A stretch of 64,000 nucleotides of DNA, from positions 1-64,000 of the forward strand of contig NZ_VFPA01000010.1 in assembly GCF_006716445.1 (NCBI RefSeq). The letters are read 5' to 3'. Positions 16,203 to 24,847 of this stretch are shown here, in pieces. The notes below the pieces were generated by a model. The model was given only the letters and a program-made list of their open reading frames with translations, was not told the DNA's origin and made no database searches. Position 1 is the stretch's first letter, and the number at the start of each line of letters is the position of its first letter. The translations under genes and the position numbers were made by a program. The stretch is from Pseudonocardia kunmingensis. GTDB taxonomy: Bacteria > Actinomycetota > Actinomycetes > Mycobacteriales > Pseudonocardiaceae.

Positions 16203-17831
16203 GTGAGCATCGCCCCCGTCGTGCGCGAACTCCCCGGCATGGACCGCACGACGCGACGCACCCCCAACCTCGCCCATGCGCTCGCCCGTACCGCGATCCG
16301 CACGCCGGGGGCGACGGCCGTCGTCTTCCGCGACCTGCGGTGGACCTGGGCCGAGCTCGACCGCCGGGTCGACGCGCTCGCGGTCGCGCTGCAGCGCAGG
16401 GGTGTCCGACCCGGATCGGTCGTGCTGACCCACGCGCCCAACTGCCCCGACATGGTGACGGTGATGTACGCCGTGTGGCGGGTCGGCGCGGTGTGGGCTC
16501 CGACGAACTTCCGGCTGGATCCCGACGACGTGGTCGCCCTCGCCCGACACGTCGAGCCGGTGTTGTTCGTCTGCCACCGGGACTATCCCGCGCACGCCGA
16601 AGCGCTGGCCGAGGTACCCGTGTGGTCGCTCGGCGACGACCCGGACGCCGGAGCCGCGGACGGCGACGACGTCGCGCGGCTGGTCGCGGAGAACGACGGC
16701 GAGCGCCCGGTCGCCTACGCCCCGCGGGTCGACGACCCGGTGTGGCTGTTCTTCACCTCCGGCTCGTCGGGCACCCCCAAGGCGGCGGTGCTGACCCACG
16801 ACCAGATGCAGTTCGTGGTGACGAACCACCTGTGCGACCTGATGCCGGACCTGCGCACCGAGGACGCCACCCTCGTCGTCGCGCCGCTCTCCCACGGCGC
16901 CGGCATCCACGTGCTCGGGCACGTGGCCCGCGGCGCACGCATCGTGCTCCTGCCCGAGCGGCGGCTCGACCCGGAGACCGCGTGGCGGCTGGTCGAGCAG
17001 GAGCGGGTGTCGACCATGTTCACGGTGCCCACCATCCTCAACCGGCTGGCGCAGGACGAGTCGGCGGCCCGCCACGACCGCTCGTCACTGCGCTACCTCA
17101 TCTACGCGGGCGCTCCGATCACCGGAAAGGACCTCGGGCGCGACCTCGAGGCCCTCGGCCCGGTGCTGGTGCAGTACTACGGCCTCGGCGAGGTCACCGG
17201 GAACGTCACGGTGCTGCCGACGTGGATGCACGAGCCGCCGCCGGCGCCCGGAGAGATCCCGCCCGCCGGGATCGAGCGCACCGGCATGCAGATCAGCATC
17301 CAGGACGAGGGCGGCAACGAGCTGCCGCCCGGTGAGCGGGGTGAGATCTGTGTCTGCGGCCCGGCGGTGTTCGCCGGCTACTACGCCAACGACGCCGCCA
17401 ACGCGAAGGTGTTCCGCGACGGCTGGTTCCGTACCGGCGACCTCGGCTACCTCGACGAGCGGGGGATGCTCTACATCACCGGCCGCGACTCCGACATGTA
17501 CATCTCCGGCGGCTCCAACATCGATCCGCGTGAGGTCGAGGAGAAGGTGCTCAGACATCCCGATGTCGCCGAGGTCGGGGTCGTCGGGGTTCCTCACGAG
17601 CGGTGGGGCGAGGTCGGGTACGCCGTGTGCGTGCCCCGCGCCGGGAGCAGGCCGGACCCGGCGACGATCGAGGAGTGGTGCAGGTCGAACATGCCGGGGT
17701 ACAAGGCGCCGCGGCGGGTCGTCCTCGTGGACGCCTTGCCGACCTCTGGTTACGGGAAGGTGACCAAGAAGCTGCTGCGTGCGTTGTTGGAGGAGCGTGG
17801 CGAGTGGCCGACTGAGGCCGAGGCGTCGTGA
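16203..17831 (+). CDS. AMP-forming acyl-CoA ligase
   Basis: A 542-residue member of the adenylate-forming (ANL) superfamily. The ATP-binding P-loop FFTSGSSGTPK lies near residue 185, the A5-type motif is YYGLGEVTGN, the hinge region follows TGDLGYLDERGMLYITGR, and the C-terminal lysine is in SGYGKVTKK. The GTG at 16203 was preferred over the GTG at 16176 because AAGGAG is eight bases upstream. It follows dctM by 47 bases. It most likely converts the acid brought in by the TRAP transporter to its CoA thioester for the thiolase/SDR operon opposite; the substrate is unknown. Confidence 0.85.
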   Translation: MSIAPVVRELPGMDRTTRRTPNLAHALARTAIRTPGATAVVFRDLRWTWAELDRRVDALAVALQRRGVRPGSVVLTHAPNCPDMVTVMYAVWRVGAVWAPTNFRLDPDDVVALARHVEPVLFVCHRDYPAHAEALAEVPVWSLGDDPDAGAADGDDVARLVAENDGERPVAYAPRVDDPVWLFFTSGSSGTPKAAVLTHDQMQFVVTNHLCDLMPDLRTEDATLVVAPLSHGAGIHVLGHVARGARIVLLPERRLDPETAWRLVEQERVSTMFTVPTILNRLAQDESAARHDRSSLRYLIYAGAPITGKDLGRDLEALGPVLVQYYGLGEVTGNVTVLPTWMHEPPPAPGEIPPAGIERTGMQISIQDEGGNELPPGERGEICVCGPAVFAGYYANDAANAKVFRDGWFRTGDLGYLDERGMLYITGRDSDMYISGGSNIDPREVEEKVLRHPDVAEVGVVGVPHERWGEVGYAVCVPRAGSRPDPATIEEWCRSNMPGYKAPRRVVLVDALPTSGYGKVTKKLLRALLEERGEWPTEAEAS

Positions 17832-17840
17832 CCTCACCAA

Positions 17841-18722
17841 CTACCGGAAGCGCTGCTCCAGTTCCTGCGCCTCGGGAAGCCCGATCAGGTCGGTGAACGC
17901 GTCGAACGACGGCAGCTCGGGCATCGCCGCGGCCGGTGTTCCGTCGGTGCGCAGCGTCGCCAGCAGGTTCTGGATGCCGGCGGTGGCGGCGAGCAGCGTG
18001 CCGATCGGGTAGAGGACGAGCGCGAAGCCGAGCTCGGCGATCCGCGACAGGGGGATCGGCGGTGTGCGCCCGCCCTCGGCCCAGTTGAACACCAGCGGTG
18101 CCACGTCGCGCAGCTCGCCGGCGACGGTGGCGATGTCGGCCTCGCTCGTGGGTGCCTCGACGAACAGCAGGTCGGCGCCGGCGTCGGCGTAGGCCCTGGC
18201 CCGCTCGATCGCGGCGGGGAGCCCTTCGACCGCGGCGGCGTCGGTGCGGGCGATCAGCACCAGGTCGGGGTCGGCGCGGGCGGCTACCGCGGCGCGGATC
18301 TTCCCGGTCATCTCGGCCCGGTCGATCACGGCCTTGCCGCTCATGTGCCCGCACCTCTTCGGCGTCACCTGGTCCTCGAGGTGCAGCCCGGCCACCCCGG
18401 CCCGCTCGTAGGACTGCACGGTGCGCACGACGTTGAGCGCGTTGCCGTAGCCGGTGTCCGCGTCGGCGATCAGCGGGATCTCGACCGCGCCGGCGATCCG
18501 GCGGGCGTTGTCGGCCATCTCGGCGCCGGAGAGCAGGCCGACGTCGGGCCGCCCGATCAGCGTGGCGGTGGTGCCGAAGCCGGTCATGTAGACGGCGTCG
18601 AACCCGGCCTGCTCGACCAGCCGGGCCGACAGCGCGTCGTACGCCCCGGGTGCCACCAGTGGTCCCGGGGCGGCCAGCAGCTCGCGCAGGCGCCGCCGCG
18701 GCGCAGTCGGTCCAGGAAGCAT
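17841..18722 (-). CDS. Isocitrate lyase/PEP mutase-family protein
   Basis: A 293-residue TIM-barrel protein of the PEP mutase/isocitrate lyase superfamily. The metal-binding motif DADTGYG is at residues 87-93 and the catalytic loop EDQVTPKRCGH at 116-126, with the lyase-type cysteine at 124. The intact KRCGH favours C-C lyase activity (2-methylisocitrate, 2,3-dimethylmalate or oxaloacetate type) over phosphonate mutase activity. The ATG at 18722 is divergent from the GntR regulator, with a GntR-like palindrome in the gap. What it cleaves, and whether it works with the hydantoinase genes opposite, is unclear. Confidence 0.8.
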   Translation of the reverse strand: MLPGPTAPRRRLRELLAAPGPLVAPGAYDALSARLVEQAGFDAVYMTGFGTTATLIGRPDVGLLSGAEMADNARRIAGAVEIPLIADADTGYGNALNVVRTVQSYERAGVAGLHLEDQVTPKRCGHMSGKAVIDRAEMTGKIRAAVAARADPDLVLIARTDAAAVEGLPAAIERARAYADAGADLLFVEAPTSEADIATVAGELRDVAPLVFNWAEGGRTPPIPLSRIAELGFALVLYPIGTLLAATAGIQNLLATLRTDGTPAAAMPELPSFDAFTDLIGLPEAQELEQRFR

Positions 18723-18745
18723 CTGTCCCACGTCCTCACCTCCAG

Positions 18746-18755
18746 TTGTATGCAA
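18746..18755. promoter_or_regulatory. Candidate GntR (FCD) operator
   Basis: TTGTATGCAA is a near-perfect palindrome that closely matches the TTGTATACAA type of site recognised by many FCD-class GntR regulators. It lies in the 104-base gap between the divergent lyase and GntR genes, about 25 bases before the lyase start. Confidence 0.55.
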
Positions 18756-18826
18756 AATAGTCCTCCGACCTTGTCCTCCGCACTTCTCGTCCTTAAGTTG
18801 TGCACATCTCGACGGGGAGGTGGGGT

Positions 18827-19486
18827 GTGACACGGGCATCGGAGCGAGCGGTGGACGCGGTGCGGGAGCTGATCCTGCACGGCGAGTTCCGCGCCGGCTC
18901 CCGGCTCGGGGAGGCGGAGCTGGCCGAGCGGCTGGGCGTCAGCCGGACCCCGGTCCGGGAGGCGTTGACGCGGCTGGCCGCCGAGGGCCTGGTCGAGATC
19001 GCCCCCAACCGCGGCGCGCGGGTGGTGGCCTGGACGCTCGCCGAGCTGGAGAACGTGTTCGATCTGCGTTCCTCGCTCGAGCCCCGGTTGACGGCGCGGG
19101 CGGTGGCGCGGGCCACGGCCGAGGACCTGGAAGTGCTCGAGGAACTGGCCGCGGAGATGGTCGCGGTCGGATCGCCCGGGCCGGACCAGGACCTCGACGC
19201 CGTCGTGCCGCTCAACCGCGAGTTCCACGGCAGGCTCGTCGCGCTGGCGGACCAGCCCGCGATGGCGGACGCGTTGGCGAAGGCCGTGCACGCCCCGATC
19301 GTGCTGCGCAACTACCACACCTACGACGAGGCCTCCCTGCGGCGCAGCCTCGCCCACCACGTCGAGATCGTCGCCGCGATCCGGGCCCGCGACCCGGAAT
19401 GGGCCATGGCCGTGATGACGGCCCACATCCACAACGCACGCGCGGTCATGGTGCGCGCCGCGGCAGCAGAGGAGGCAGGCGCATGA
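18827..19486 (+). CDS. GntR-family regulator (FCD class)
   Basis: A 219-residue regulator. The N-terminal winged HTH has the typical LAERLGVSRTPVREALTRL, and an all-helical FCD ligand domain follows (histidines in NREFHGRL and AHHVEIVAAI fit its metal site). The GTG at 18827 has GGGGAGG six bases upstream. Its stop overlaps the hyuA start (ATGA), so regulator and hydantoinase genes are co-transcribed. With a TTGTATGCAA operator just upstream it probably controls itself, hyuAB and the divergent lyase in response to a small carboxylate. Confidence 0.88.
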   Translation: MTRASERAVDAVRELILHGEFRAGSRLGEAELAERLGVSRTPVREALTRLAAEGLVEIAPNRGARVVAWTLAELENVFDLRSSLEPRLTARAVARATAEDLEVLEELAAEMVAVGSPGPDQDLDAVVPLNREFHGRLVALADQPAMADALAKAVHAPIVLRNYHTYDEASLRRSLAHHVEIVAAIRARDPEWAMAVMTAHIHNARAVMVRAAAAEEAGA

Positions 19487-21522
19487 GCTACCGGCTCGGG
19501 GTCGACGTCGGCGGGACGTTCACCGACGTGCTGCTGGTCGAGGAGGCCAGCGGTGCCACCTGGCGGGCGAAGACCGCCTCCACGCCGTCCGACCAGGCCG
19601 TCGGGGTGCTGAACGGGATCGGCAAGGTCTGCGCCGAGGCCGGGATCGCGCTGTCGGACGTCGCGGAGGTGCTGCACGGCACCACGGTGGCCACCAACGC
19701 GATCCTGGAGGGCAAGGGCGCCACCGTCGGCCTGGTCACGACGAGGGGTTTCCGGCAGGTGCTGCAGATCGCGCGCTCCTACGTCCCCGGCGGGCTGGCC
19801 GGTTGGATCATCTGGCCCAAGCCCGAGCCGCTGGCCGCGCTGGAGAACACCGTCGAGGTCGACGAGCGCATCGCCAGTGACGGCCGGGTGATCCGCCGAC
19901 TCGACGAGGACGACGTGCGCGCGCAGCTGGCCACCCTCGTCGGGATCGACGCGCTCGCCGTCTCGCTGATCAACTCCTTCGCCGACCGCGCCCACGAGCA
20001 GCGCATCCGGGAGATCGCCGCGGAGGTGCTGCCCGGCGTGCCCGTCTCGCTGTCCAGCGACGTGCTGCCCGAGCTGCGCGAGTACGAGCGCACGGTCACG
20101 ACGGTGGCGAACGGGTACGTGCAGCCGCAGGTCAGGCGCTACGTCGAGACGCTGGCGGGCCGGCTCGCGGACGGCGGGGTGGGCGGGGAGCTGGCCATCC
20201 TGCGCAGCGACGGCGGCCTGTCCACCGCCGCCGCGGCCGTCGGCGCGCCGGTGACGATGCTGCTGTCCGGGCCCGCGGGCGGGGTCACGGGCGCGGTGTG
20301 GACCGCCGAGCAGTGCGGCTACTCCGACCTCATCACGTTCGACATGGGTGGCACCTCCACCGACGTCGCGCTGGTGCAGGGGCTCACCCCGCGCATCGGG
20401 CGGGAGACGAAGGTCGGCGACCTGACGGTCCGGGCGTCCAGCGTGGACGTGCGGACCGTCGGCGCGGGCGGCGGGTCGATCGCGCACGTACCCGGAGCTG
20501 ACGAAGGCGCTGCGCGTCGGCCCGCAGAGCGCGGGCGCCGACCCCGGCCCGGCCGCCTACGGCAAGGGCGGCACCGAGCCGACGGTGACCGATGCGAACG
20601 TCGTGCTCGGCTACCTGCCCCCGACGCTGGCAGGCGGCGAGATCACCCTCGACGTCTCCGCCGCGCGGGCCGCCGTCGGCAAGGTCGCCGAGGCGATGGG
20701 GCTGGACTCGCCGGAGGCGGCGGCCGCGGGCATCGTCGACATCGTCAACGAGAACATGCTCGGCGGCCTGCGGCTGGTGTCGGTGCAGCAGGGTTTCGAC
20801 CCGCGCGACTTCGCGCTCGTCGCCTTCGGGGGTGCGGGGCCGCTGCACGCCAACGCCCTCGGGAAGCTGACGGGCGCGTGGCCGGTGATCGTGCCGCCCT
20901 CGCCCGGGGTGCTCTGCGCGCTGGGCGATGCCACCACCTCCAAGCGCAGCGAGTCGGCCCGCACCGTGCTGCGCAGGTTCGGCGACCTCACCGCGGCCGA
21001 CCTCGCGCGGATCCTGCGCGAGCTGGCCGCGGAGGCGGGCGGGCGGCTGGCCGAGCAGGGCGTCACCGAGACCGACCAGGCCACGGCCTACCAGGTGGAC
21101 GTGCGCTACCACGGGCAGGGCTTCGAGATCCCCGTCGAGGTCACCGACCTCGACGGCGATGCGCTGGGCACGCTCGCCGCCGCGTTCGACGCCGAGCACG
21201 AGCGGCTGTTCTCGTTCCTGCTCACCGCCGACCACGAGCTGGTCAACGCCCGCGCGACGGTGTCGGGGCCGCGGCCGGAGGTCGCGGCGACGCGCCTGCC
21301 CGGGAGCGAGGGCCCCCGACGCCGGTCGACACGCACCCGATCCACATCTCGGGCGCCACCGTCGAGGCCGCCGTCTACGACCGCACGACGTTGCGGGCCG
21401 GGCACGTCGTCACCGGCCCGGCGATCGTCACCGAGATGGACTCCACGACCCTCGTGCTGCCCGGCCACGCGGCCACCGTGCACCCGTCCGGGAGCCTGTT
21501 GATCACCCCGCAGGAGGCGTGA
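19483..21522 (+). CDS. hyuA: Hydantoinase/oxoprolinase subunit A, carrying two compensating frameshifts
   Basis: An ATP-dependent hydantoinase/5-oxoprolinase A subunit; about 679 residues if both shifts are corrected, a normal length. Actin-like ATPase motifs are clear: GVDVGGTFTD at the start, HGTTVATNAILEG, SGPAGG and FDMGGTSTDVAL. After GGGSIAHV an extra C in the run at 20491-20493 moves the true reading (PELTKALRVGPQSAGADPG onward) to the next frame; a missing C in the run at 21313-21317 brings it back before PVDTHPIHISGA. The unshifted frame has no stop, so a naive call yields a full-length protein whose central ~273 residues are nonsense. Either two sequencing errors in C runs or a recently damaged gene would explain this. 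Confidence 0.8.
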   Translation: MSYRLGVDVGGTFTDVLLVEEASGATWRAKTASTPSDQAVGVLNGIGKVCAEAGIALSDVAEVLHGTTVATNAILEGKGATVGLVTTRGFRQVLQIARSYVPGGLAGWIIWPKPEPLAALENTVEVDERIASDGRVIRRLDEDDVRAQLATLVGIDALAVSLINSFADRAHEQRIREIAAEVLPGVPVSLSSDVLPELREYERTVTTVANGYVQPQVRRYVETLAGRLADGGVGGELAILRSDGGLSTAAAAVGAPVTMLLSGPAGGVTGAVWTAEQCGYSDLITFDMGGTSTDVALVQGLTPRIGRETKVGDLTVRASSVDVRTVGAGGGSIAHVPGADEGAARRPAERGRRPRPGRLRQGRHRADGDRCERRARLPAPDAGRRRDHPRRLRRAGRRRQGRRGDGAGLAGGGGRGHRRHRQREHARRPAAGVGAAGFRPARLRARRLRGCGAAARQRPREADGRVAGDRAALARGALRAGRCHHLQAQRVGPHRAAQVRRPHRGRPRADPARAGRGGGRAAGRAGRHRDRPGHGLPGGRALPRAGLRDPRRGHRPRRRCAGHARRRVRRRARAAVLVPAHRRPRAGQRPRDGVGAAAGGRGDAPARERGPPTPVDTHPIHISGATVEAAVYDRTTLRAGHVVTGPAIVTEMDSTTLVLPGHAATVHPSGSLLITPQEA

Positions 21523-23384
21523 TGGCCCGCATCGTCGAGACCGCGACCGACGTGATCGAGAAGACCGAGGTCGACCCGGTCACCCTCGACCTCATCGAGA
21601 ACGGGCTGCGCAACGCCCGGTACGAGATGGACGAGGTGCTCTTCCGCACGGCGCTCTCGCCCGGCATCCGCGAGCAGCACGACGAGTTCCCGCTGATCGG
21701 CGACCCGAGCGGGAAGATGGTCGTCGGCCAGTTCGGGCTGTCCATCCCGGACTTCCTCGACGGGTTCGACGACACCGTCGCCGAGGGCGACGTCCTGCTG
21801 ACCTCCGACCCGTACGCCTGCGGGGCGGCGATCAGCCACGCCAACGACTGGCTGCTCGTCGTGCCGATCTTCCACACCGGGCGCCTGGTGGGGTGGGCGT
21901 CGATGTTCGGGCACATGTCCGACGTCGGCGGCAAGACGCCGTGCTCGATGCCCACCGACGCGCGCACGATCTACGAGGAGGGCGTGGTGATCCCGCCCTT
22001 CAAGCTCTACCGCGAGGGCGTGCTCAACGAGGACGCGCTGCGGATCATCCTCAACCAGGTGCGGATGCCGGACTGGAACCGCGCCGACCTCAACGGCCTC
22101 GTCGCCGCGTGCCGCACGGCGTCGCGGCGGGTCGTCGAGATGTGCGAGCGGTTCGGCACCGCGACCTACCTCTCGGCGCTGGACGCGCTGCTGCAGCGCA
22201 ACTACGACGCGATGAAGGTGCTGCTGGAGCTGGTGTTCGAGGAGGGGCGCACCCTCAGCTTCACCGACTACATCTGCGACGACGGCGTCGGCAACGGCCC
22301 CTACGAGCTGAAGCTCTCGCTGACCCGCACCGGGGAGAAGGTGCACCTGGACTTCACCGGGTCCAGCCCGCAGGCCGCGGGGCCGATCAACTACTACATC
22401 AACGAGAACCTCACCCGGATGTTCTTCGGGATCTACATGATCACCGTGGCCGACCCGCAGATCCTGTGGAACGACGGCTTCTACCCGCTGGTCGACGTCA
22501 CGATCCCCGACGGCTCCTACTGGAAGCCGAAGCACCCGGCGTCGCTCAACGGGCGCAACCACGGCATCGGGCGGGTGTTCGACCTGTTCGGCGGCCTGCT
22601 CGGGCAGACGAACCCGGCGCTGCTGAACGCGGCGGGCTTCTCCTCGTCGCCGCACTTCATGTACTCGGGCCACTACTCGTCCGGCGAGCGGAAGGGCGAG
22701 TGGTTCCAGCTCTACTCGATCGGGTTCGGCGGGATCCCCGGCCGCCCGCTCGGCGACGGCCCCGACGGCCACTCGCTCTGGCCGAGCTTCGTCAACATCC
22801 CCTGCGAGTACCTGGAGTCCTACTACCCGCTGCGGATCGAGAAGTGGGAGACCGTCGCCGACACCGGTGGCGCGGGCCTGCACCGCGGCGGCAACGGCGT
22901 CGACGTCGCGTACGTGTTCGAGGAGCCGGGCACGATCGCGATCCACGACGACCGCTGGCTCACCTACCCGTGGGGCGTCAACGGCGGGGCGCCGGGCACG
23001 CGGGGGACCAAGTGGATCGAGCGTGCCGACGGCACGCGGCAGACACTGCCCAGCAAGTGCCACGACGTGCCGGTCGCACCCGGCGACGTCCTGCACTTCG
23101 TCACCTGGGGCGGCGGCGGGTGGGGCGACCCGCTCGAGCGCGACCCCACGCTCGTGGAGCTGGAGGTGCGCCGCGGGCTCGTCACGGCCGAGGGCGCGCG
23201 GCGCTACGGCGTGGTCGTCGGGGACGCCGCGGCGACGCAGGCGCTGCGCGCCGAGATGCGCGCGGCCCGGCCCGCGGACCTGCCGGTCTTCGACATGGGC
23301 CCGCCCATCGACCAGATCCTCGAACGCTGCGAGGCCGAGACCGGCCTCCCCGCGCCGAAGCGCCCGGTCTGGGCACCCGGGTGA
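21522..23384 (+). CDS. hyuB: Hydantoinase/oxoprolinase subunit B
   Basis: A 620-residue B subunit of the HyuB/acetone-carboxylase-alpha-like family. Family features include the N-terminal DPVTLDLIENGLRNARYEMD, the segment LLTSDPYACGAAISHANDW, and the glycine-rich TGGAGLHRGGNG and TWGGGGWGDPLERDP near the end. The ATG overlaps the hyuA stop (TGATG). With HyuA it would open a cyclic amide such as a hydantoin or 5-oxoproline, driven by ATP. The next gene encodes a carbamoyl-amino-acid-type amidohydrolase, supporting a hydantoin substrate over oxoproline. Confidence 0.85.
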   Translation: MARIVETATDVIEKTEVDPVTLDLIENGLRNARYEMDEVLFRTALSPGIREQHDEFPLIGDPSGKMVVGQFGLSIPDFLDGFDDTVAEGDVLLTSDPYACGAAISHANDWLLVVPIFHTGRLVGWASMFGHMSDVGGKTPCSMPTDARTIYEEGVVIPPFKLYREGVLNEDALRIILNQVRMPDWNRADLNGLVAACRTASRRVVEMCERFGTATYLSALDALLQRNYDAMKVLLELVFEEGRTLSFTDYICDDGVGNGPYELKLSLTRTGEKVHLDFTGSSPQAAGPINYYINENLTRMFFGIYMITVADPQILWNDGFYPLVDVTIPDGSYWKPKHPASLNGRNHGIGRVFDLFGGLLGQTNPALLNAAGFSSSPHFMYSGHYSSGERKGEWFQLYSIGFGGIPGRPLGDGPDGHSLWPSFVNIPCEYLESYYPLRIEKWETVADTGGAGLHRGGNGVDVAYVFEEPGTIAIHDDRWLTYPWGVNGGAPGTRGTKWIERADGTRQTLPSKCHDVPVAPGDVLHFVTWGGGGWGDPLERDPTLVELEVRRGLVTAEGARRYGVVVGDAAATQALRAEMRAARPADLPVFDMGPPIDQILERCEAETGLPAPKRPVWAPG

Positions 23385-24007
23385 CCGGGCCGCACGGCGG
23401 CGCGTTCTCCGGGCGCGTCGGATGGGGGACCCGCCCCGCGGTGGTCGTGGTCGATCTCGTGCGCGCCTACACCGAGCCCGACGGCCCGTTCGCCCTGCCC
23501 GATGCCGACCCCGCGGTCGCCGCCACGGCGGCGCTGGTCGACGCCGCCCGCGCCGGCGGGCACCCGGTCGTCTGGACCGTCGTCCGCTACTCCAGCGGCC
23601 TGGCCGACGGGGGCTTGTTCGTGCGGAAGGTGCCGGCGCTGGCCGCGTTCGCCGACGGCGCCCCCGGCGGCTGGGGCGAGCTGACGCTGGCGCCGCGGCC
23701 GGGGGAGCCGGTCGTCGCCAAGCAGTACGCGTCGGCGTTCTTCGGCACCTCGCTGGCCGCCACGCTGCACGCGGCCGGCATGGACACCGTCGTGGTCTGC
23801 GGCGTCTCCACGTCCGGGTGCGTCCGCGCCACGGCGACCGACGCGCTCGGCAACGGCCTGCGCCCCCAGGTCGTCCGCGACGCCTGCGCCGATCGCACGG
23901 CCGCGGTGCACGAGGCCAACCTGACCGATCTCGACGCCAAGTACGCCGACGTCGTCGACCTCGACGAGGCGCTCGACCACCTGGGCGGCCCGGCGTCGAA
24001 GGCCTGA
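23381..24007 (+). CDS. Isochorismatase-fold amidohydrolase (N-carbamoylsarcosine amidase-like)
   Basis: A 208-residue cysteine hydrolase of the isochorismatase fold. The catalytic triad can be placed at D25 (VVVVDLVRAY), K114 (VVAKQYASAF) and C147 (CGVSTSGCVRA); the last segment resembles N-carbamoylsarcosine amidases. The GTG start overlaps hyuB (GTGA). In creatinine breakdown, an ATP-dependent N-methylhydantoinase makes N-carbamoylsarcosine, which this type of enzyme hydrolyses to sarcosine, CO2 and ammonia, so the three genes could act in sequence. A general carbamoyl-amino-acid or other amide substrate remains possible. Confidence 0.78.
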   Translation: MTGPHGGAFSGRVGWGTRPAVVVVDLVRAYTEPDGPFALPDADPAVAATAALVDAARAGGHPVVWTVVRYSSGLADGGLFVRKVPALAAFADGAPGGWGELTLAPRPGEPVVAKQYASAFFGTSLAATLHAAGMDTVVVCGVSTSGCVRATATDALGNGLRPQVVRDACADRTAAVHEANLTDLDAKYADVVDLDEALDHLGGPASKA

Positions 24008-24029
24008 TCCGGGATCAGTGCCTTCTCGC

Positions 24030-24048
24030 GGCGGCTCGTTCGGCCGCC
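24030..24048. terminator. Candidate terminator hairpin between convergent operons
   Basis: GGCGGC, a seven-base loop and GCCGCC form a stem in the 53-base gap between the hyu operon and the polyol operon. The smaller palindrome TGATCCGGGATCA at 24005-24017 covers the stop of the upstream gene. Neither has a T-tract, which is common for terminators in high-G+C actinomycetes. Confidence 0.35.
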
Positions 24049-24060
24049 AGGCCGTCGAGC

Positions 24061-24825
24061 TCACCAGCAGACGAAGCCGCAGTCGACCATCAGGTCGACG
24101 CCGGTGCAGGCGGACGACGCGCTGGAGGCCAGGAAGACCGCGGGCCCCACGAGCTCCTCCATCTGCACCATCCGGCCCATGGGGGTCTGGTCCTCCCATT
24201 CGGCGCGGGCGCCGGCGACCTCGGGACGCTGCGTCATCGGGGTCAGCGTGTAGCCAGGGCTGATCGAGTTGACCCGGATCCCGCGCTGCGCCCACTCCGC
24301 GGCGAGTGACTTGGTGAGGTGCGCGACGCCGGCCTTCGCGGAGTTGTAGTGCGCCTGGGTGAGCCCGCGGTTGACGATCGAGCCGGACATCGAGGCGAGG
24401 TTGATGATCGAGCCGCCGCCGTTCGGCAGCATGACCCGGGCCTCGGCCTGCGCGCAGAGGAAAACACCCGTCAGGTTGACCTCGATCATCCGGCGCCAGT
24501 CGGCGGGGTCGAGGTCCTCGGCGGGGGCCTGGTGCGCGATCCCCGCGTTGTTCAGGGCGATGTGCAGCCCGCCCAGCTCCGCGGTGGTGCGGTCGACCGC
24601 GGTGCGGACGGAGTCGGCGTCGGTGACGTCGCCGCCCATGCCGATGGCCCGGCCGCCGAGCGTGCGGAGCTCGGCCGCGGTGCGCTCGGCGGAGTCGCCG
24701 TCCAGGTCGAAGCAGGCGACGGCAGCGCCGGCCCGGGCCCAGCCCACCGCGATGGCGTGTCCGATGCCGCGGCCTGCGCCGGTGACGAAGGCGACCTTGC
24801 CGTCGAGGGAGAACGAGTCGGGCAC
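24061..24825 (-). CDS. SDR-family oxidoreductase
   Basis: A 254-residue short-chain dehydrogenase. The cofactor motif is TGAGRGIGHA, with Asp in ACFDLDG favouring NAD(H); NNAG is present, the catalytic Ser is in IINLASMSGS and the Tyr-Lys pair is in HYNSAKAGV. The GTG at 24825 has AAAGGA upstream. It is the last gene of the polyol operon, 22 bases after the PfkB kinase. Oxidation of a sugar alcohol or keto-sugar is likely, but the substrate is unassigned. Confidence 0.85.
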   Translation of the reverse strand: MPDSFSLDGKVAFVTGAGRGIGHAIAVGWARAGAAVACFDLDGDSAERTAAELRTLGGRAIGMGGDVTDADSVRTAVDRTTAELGGLHIALNNAGIAHQAPAEDLDPADWRRMIEVNLTGVFLCAQAEARVMLPNGGGSIINLASMSGSIVNRGLTQAHYNSAKAGVAHLTKSLAAEWAQRGIRVNSISPGYTLTPMTQRPEVAGARAEWEDQTPMGRMVQMEELVGPAVFLASSASSACTGVDLMVDCGFVCW

Positions 24826-24847
24826 GTGGTGTCCTTTCCGGAGGGGA

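Noticed and set aside
20491..20500. Programmed ribosomal frameshift in hyuA
   Set aside because: No slippery heptamer or downstream structure stands out, and a second, opposite shift would also be needed; errors or mutations in C runs are simpler.
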